Part shown: positions 63,582-64,000 of the stretch, piece by piece | Layout of the letters: each line of letters begins with the position of its first letter | Numbering within the stretch: the stretch's first letter is position 1 | Assembly: GCF_000225525.1 (NCBI RefSeq) | Contig: NZ_AGBF01000013.1 | Location: 1 to 64,000 of the forward strand | Source: Streptomyces zinciresistens K42 | Lineage (GTDB): Bacteria; Actinomycetota; Actinomycetes; Streptomycetales; Streptomycetaceae | Direction of reading: 5' to 3' | Length of the DNA stretch: 64,000 bases | Notes under the pieces: generated by a model | What the model saw: the letters and a program-made list of their open reading frames with translations, nothing else | The model's database searches: none | Told to the model about the DNA's origin: nothing | Program-made: the position numbers and the translations under genes

Positions 63582-64000
63582 TCAGAGACCGGCGACGACC
63601 TCGCGCACCGCCTCGATGACCTTCTCCTGGGTGTGCGGCGGAAGCGACGGGTACATCGGGAGCGAGAAGATCTCCTTCGCCAGCCGCTCGGTCACCGGCA
63701 GGCTGCCCTCCGCGTAGCCGAGGTGAGCGAAGCCGGTCATGCGGTGCACGGGCCACGGGTAGCTGATGTTCAGTTCGATGTCGTAGTCCTTGAGCCGCTC
63801 GATGATCCGGTCGCGCTCGGGGTGGCGGACCACGTGGACATAGTGGACGTGATCGTTTCCCACCGCGTTCGAGGGCAGGACCAGGCCGGTGCCGGCCAGC
63901 CCCTCGGCGTAGCGGCGCGCCACGGCACGCCGTCCCTCGATGTAGGCACCGAGCCGCCGGAGCTTGCGGCGGAGGACCTCCGCCTGGACCTCGTCGAGCC
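63582..64000 (-). CDS. DegT/DnrJ/EryC1-family sugar aminotransferase (partial, 3' end only)
   Basis: Only the C-terminal ~138 residues lie in the window; the frame is open through the right edge. The edge sequence encodes [19 protein letters not shown], the well-known DegT-family segment that follows the PLP site, then a GxxG turn and [20 protein letters not shown]. This type of enzyme transfers an amino group from glutamate to the C-3 keto sugar, as AknZ or DnmJ do, leading to rhodosamine. A GTG inside (63923) is not the real start. The N-terminal PLP lysine is outside the window, so an amine-transferring rather than a dehydrase role cannot be confirmed here. Confidence 0.88.
   Translation of the reverse strand, partial: LDEVQAEVLRRKLRRLGAYIEGRRAVARRYAEGLAGTGLVLPSNAVGNDHVHYVHVVRHPERDRIIERLKDYDIELNISYPWPVHRMTGFAHLGYAEGSLPVTERLAKEIFSLPMYPSLPPHTQEKVIEAVREVVAGL

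Overview
The window is high-GC actinomycete DNA, most likely Streptomyces. The evidence is strong G/C at third codon positions, many GTG starts, TTA codons confined to a few regulatory or secondary-metabolism genes, and the order rne-tail/rplU/rpmA/obg followed by proB/proA, nadD and rsfS, which I recall as the usual Streptomyces core layout. It divides into a conserved core (1 to about 23.9 kb) and a large biosynthetic cluster (about 24.3 kb to the right edge), with a tRNA-Ala(GGC) gene at the junction.

Core, 1-23.9 kb: the Lys/Ala-rich end of an RNase E/G-type protein, ribosomal proteins L21 and L27, the Obg GTPase, and a Tat-exported PhoD phosphatase. A wall-polymer locus follows: an IspD-like/SDR fusion that looks like a CDP-ribitol synthase, two CDP-glycerol/ribitol phosphotransferase paralogues and a family 2 glycosyltransferase. 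Next come proB, a small conserved protein, proA, two related single-pass membrane proteins with leaderless-type promoters, an M48 protease, two tiny membrane proteins, nadD, a LytR_C protein, rsfS and a histidine phosphatase.

Cluster, 24.3-64 kb: a type II polyketide cluster for a glycosylated anthracycline of the rhodomycin/cosmomycin/aclacinomycin group. The polyketide genes are ketosynthase alpha and beta, a DpsC-like KSIII with Ser in place of Cys, an acyltransferase, a distant ACP, an ActIII-type ketoreductase, an aromatase/cyclase carrying an extra SnoaL-like domain, and an anthrone-type oxygenase. Post-PKS genes are a DnrC/AknG-like methyltransferase, an AknH/SnoaL cyclase, an RdmB-like 10-hydroxylase candidate, an RdmC-like esterase and an RdmE/DnrF-like 11-hydroxylase. 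Sugar genes are rmlA, rmlB, 2,3-dehydratase, 3-ketoreductase, 3-aminotransferase (cut by the edge), 3,5-epimerase, 4-ketoreductase, N,N-dimethyltransferase and a His-for-Lys C-3 dehydrase. Together they would supply rhodosamine, 2-deoxyfucose and rhodinose. Three glycosyltransferases and two P450-like helper proteins attach them, and an AknOx-like bicovalent flavoenzyme could oxidise the last sugar.

Self-protection and control: DrrA/DrrB export, a UvrA-like DrrC protein and a glutathione peroxidase lie together. A SARP activator has a TTA codon at codon 6; drrA and the first gene of the PKS operon also carry TTA. A related dyad around TACTCAAGTTTG lies upstream of the PKS operon, drrAB and an F420-type oxidoreductase, and is a candidate operator for the cluster's PadR regulator. 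A second/third-ring cyclase (AknW/DpsY type) and a C-7 ketoreductase are not seen and may lie beyond the right edge. All comparisons with named proteins are from memory; no search was run.
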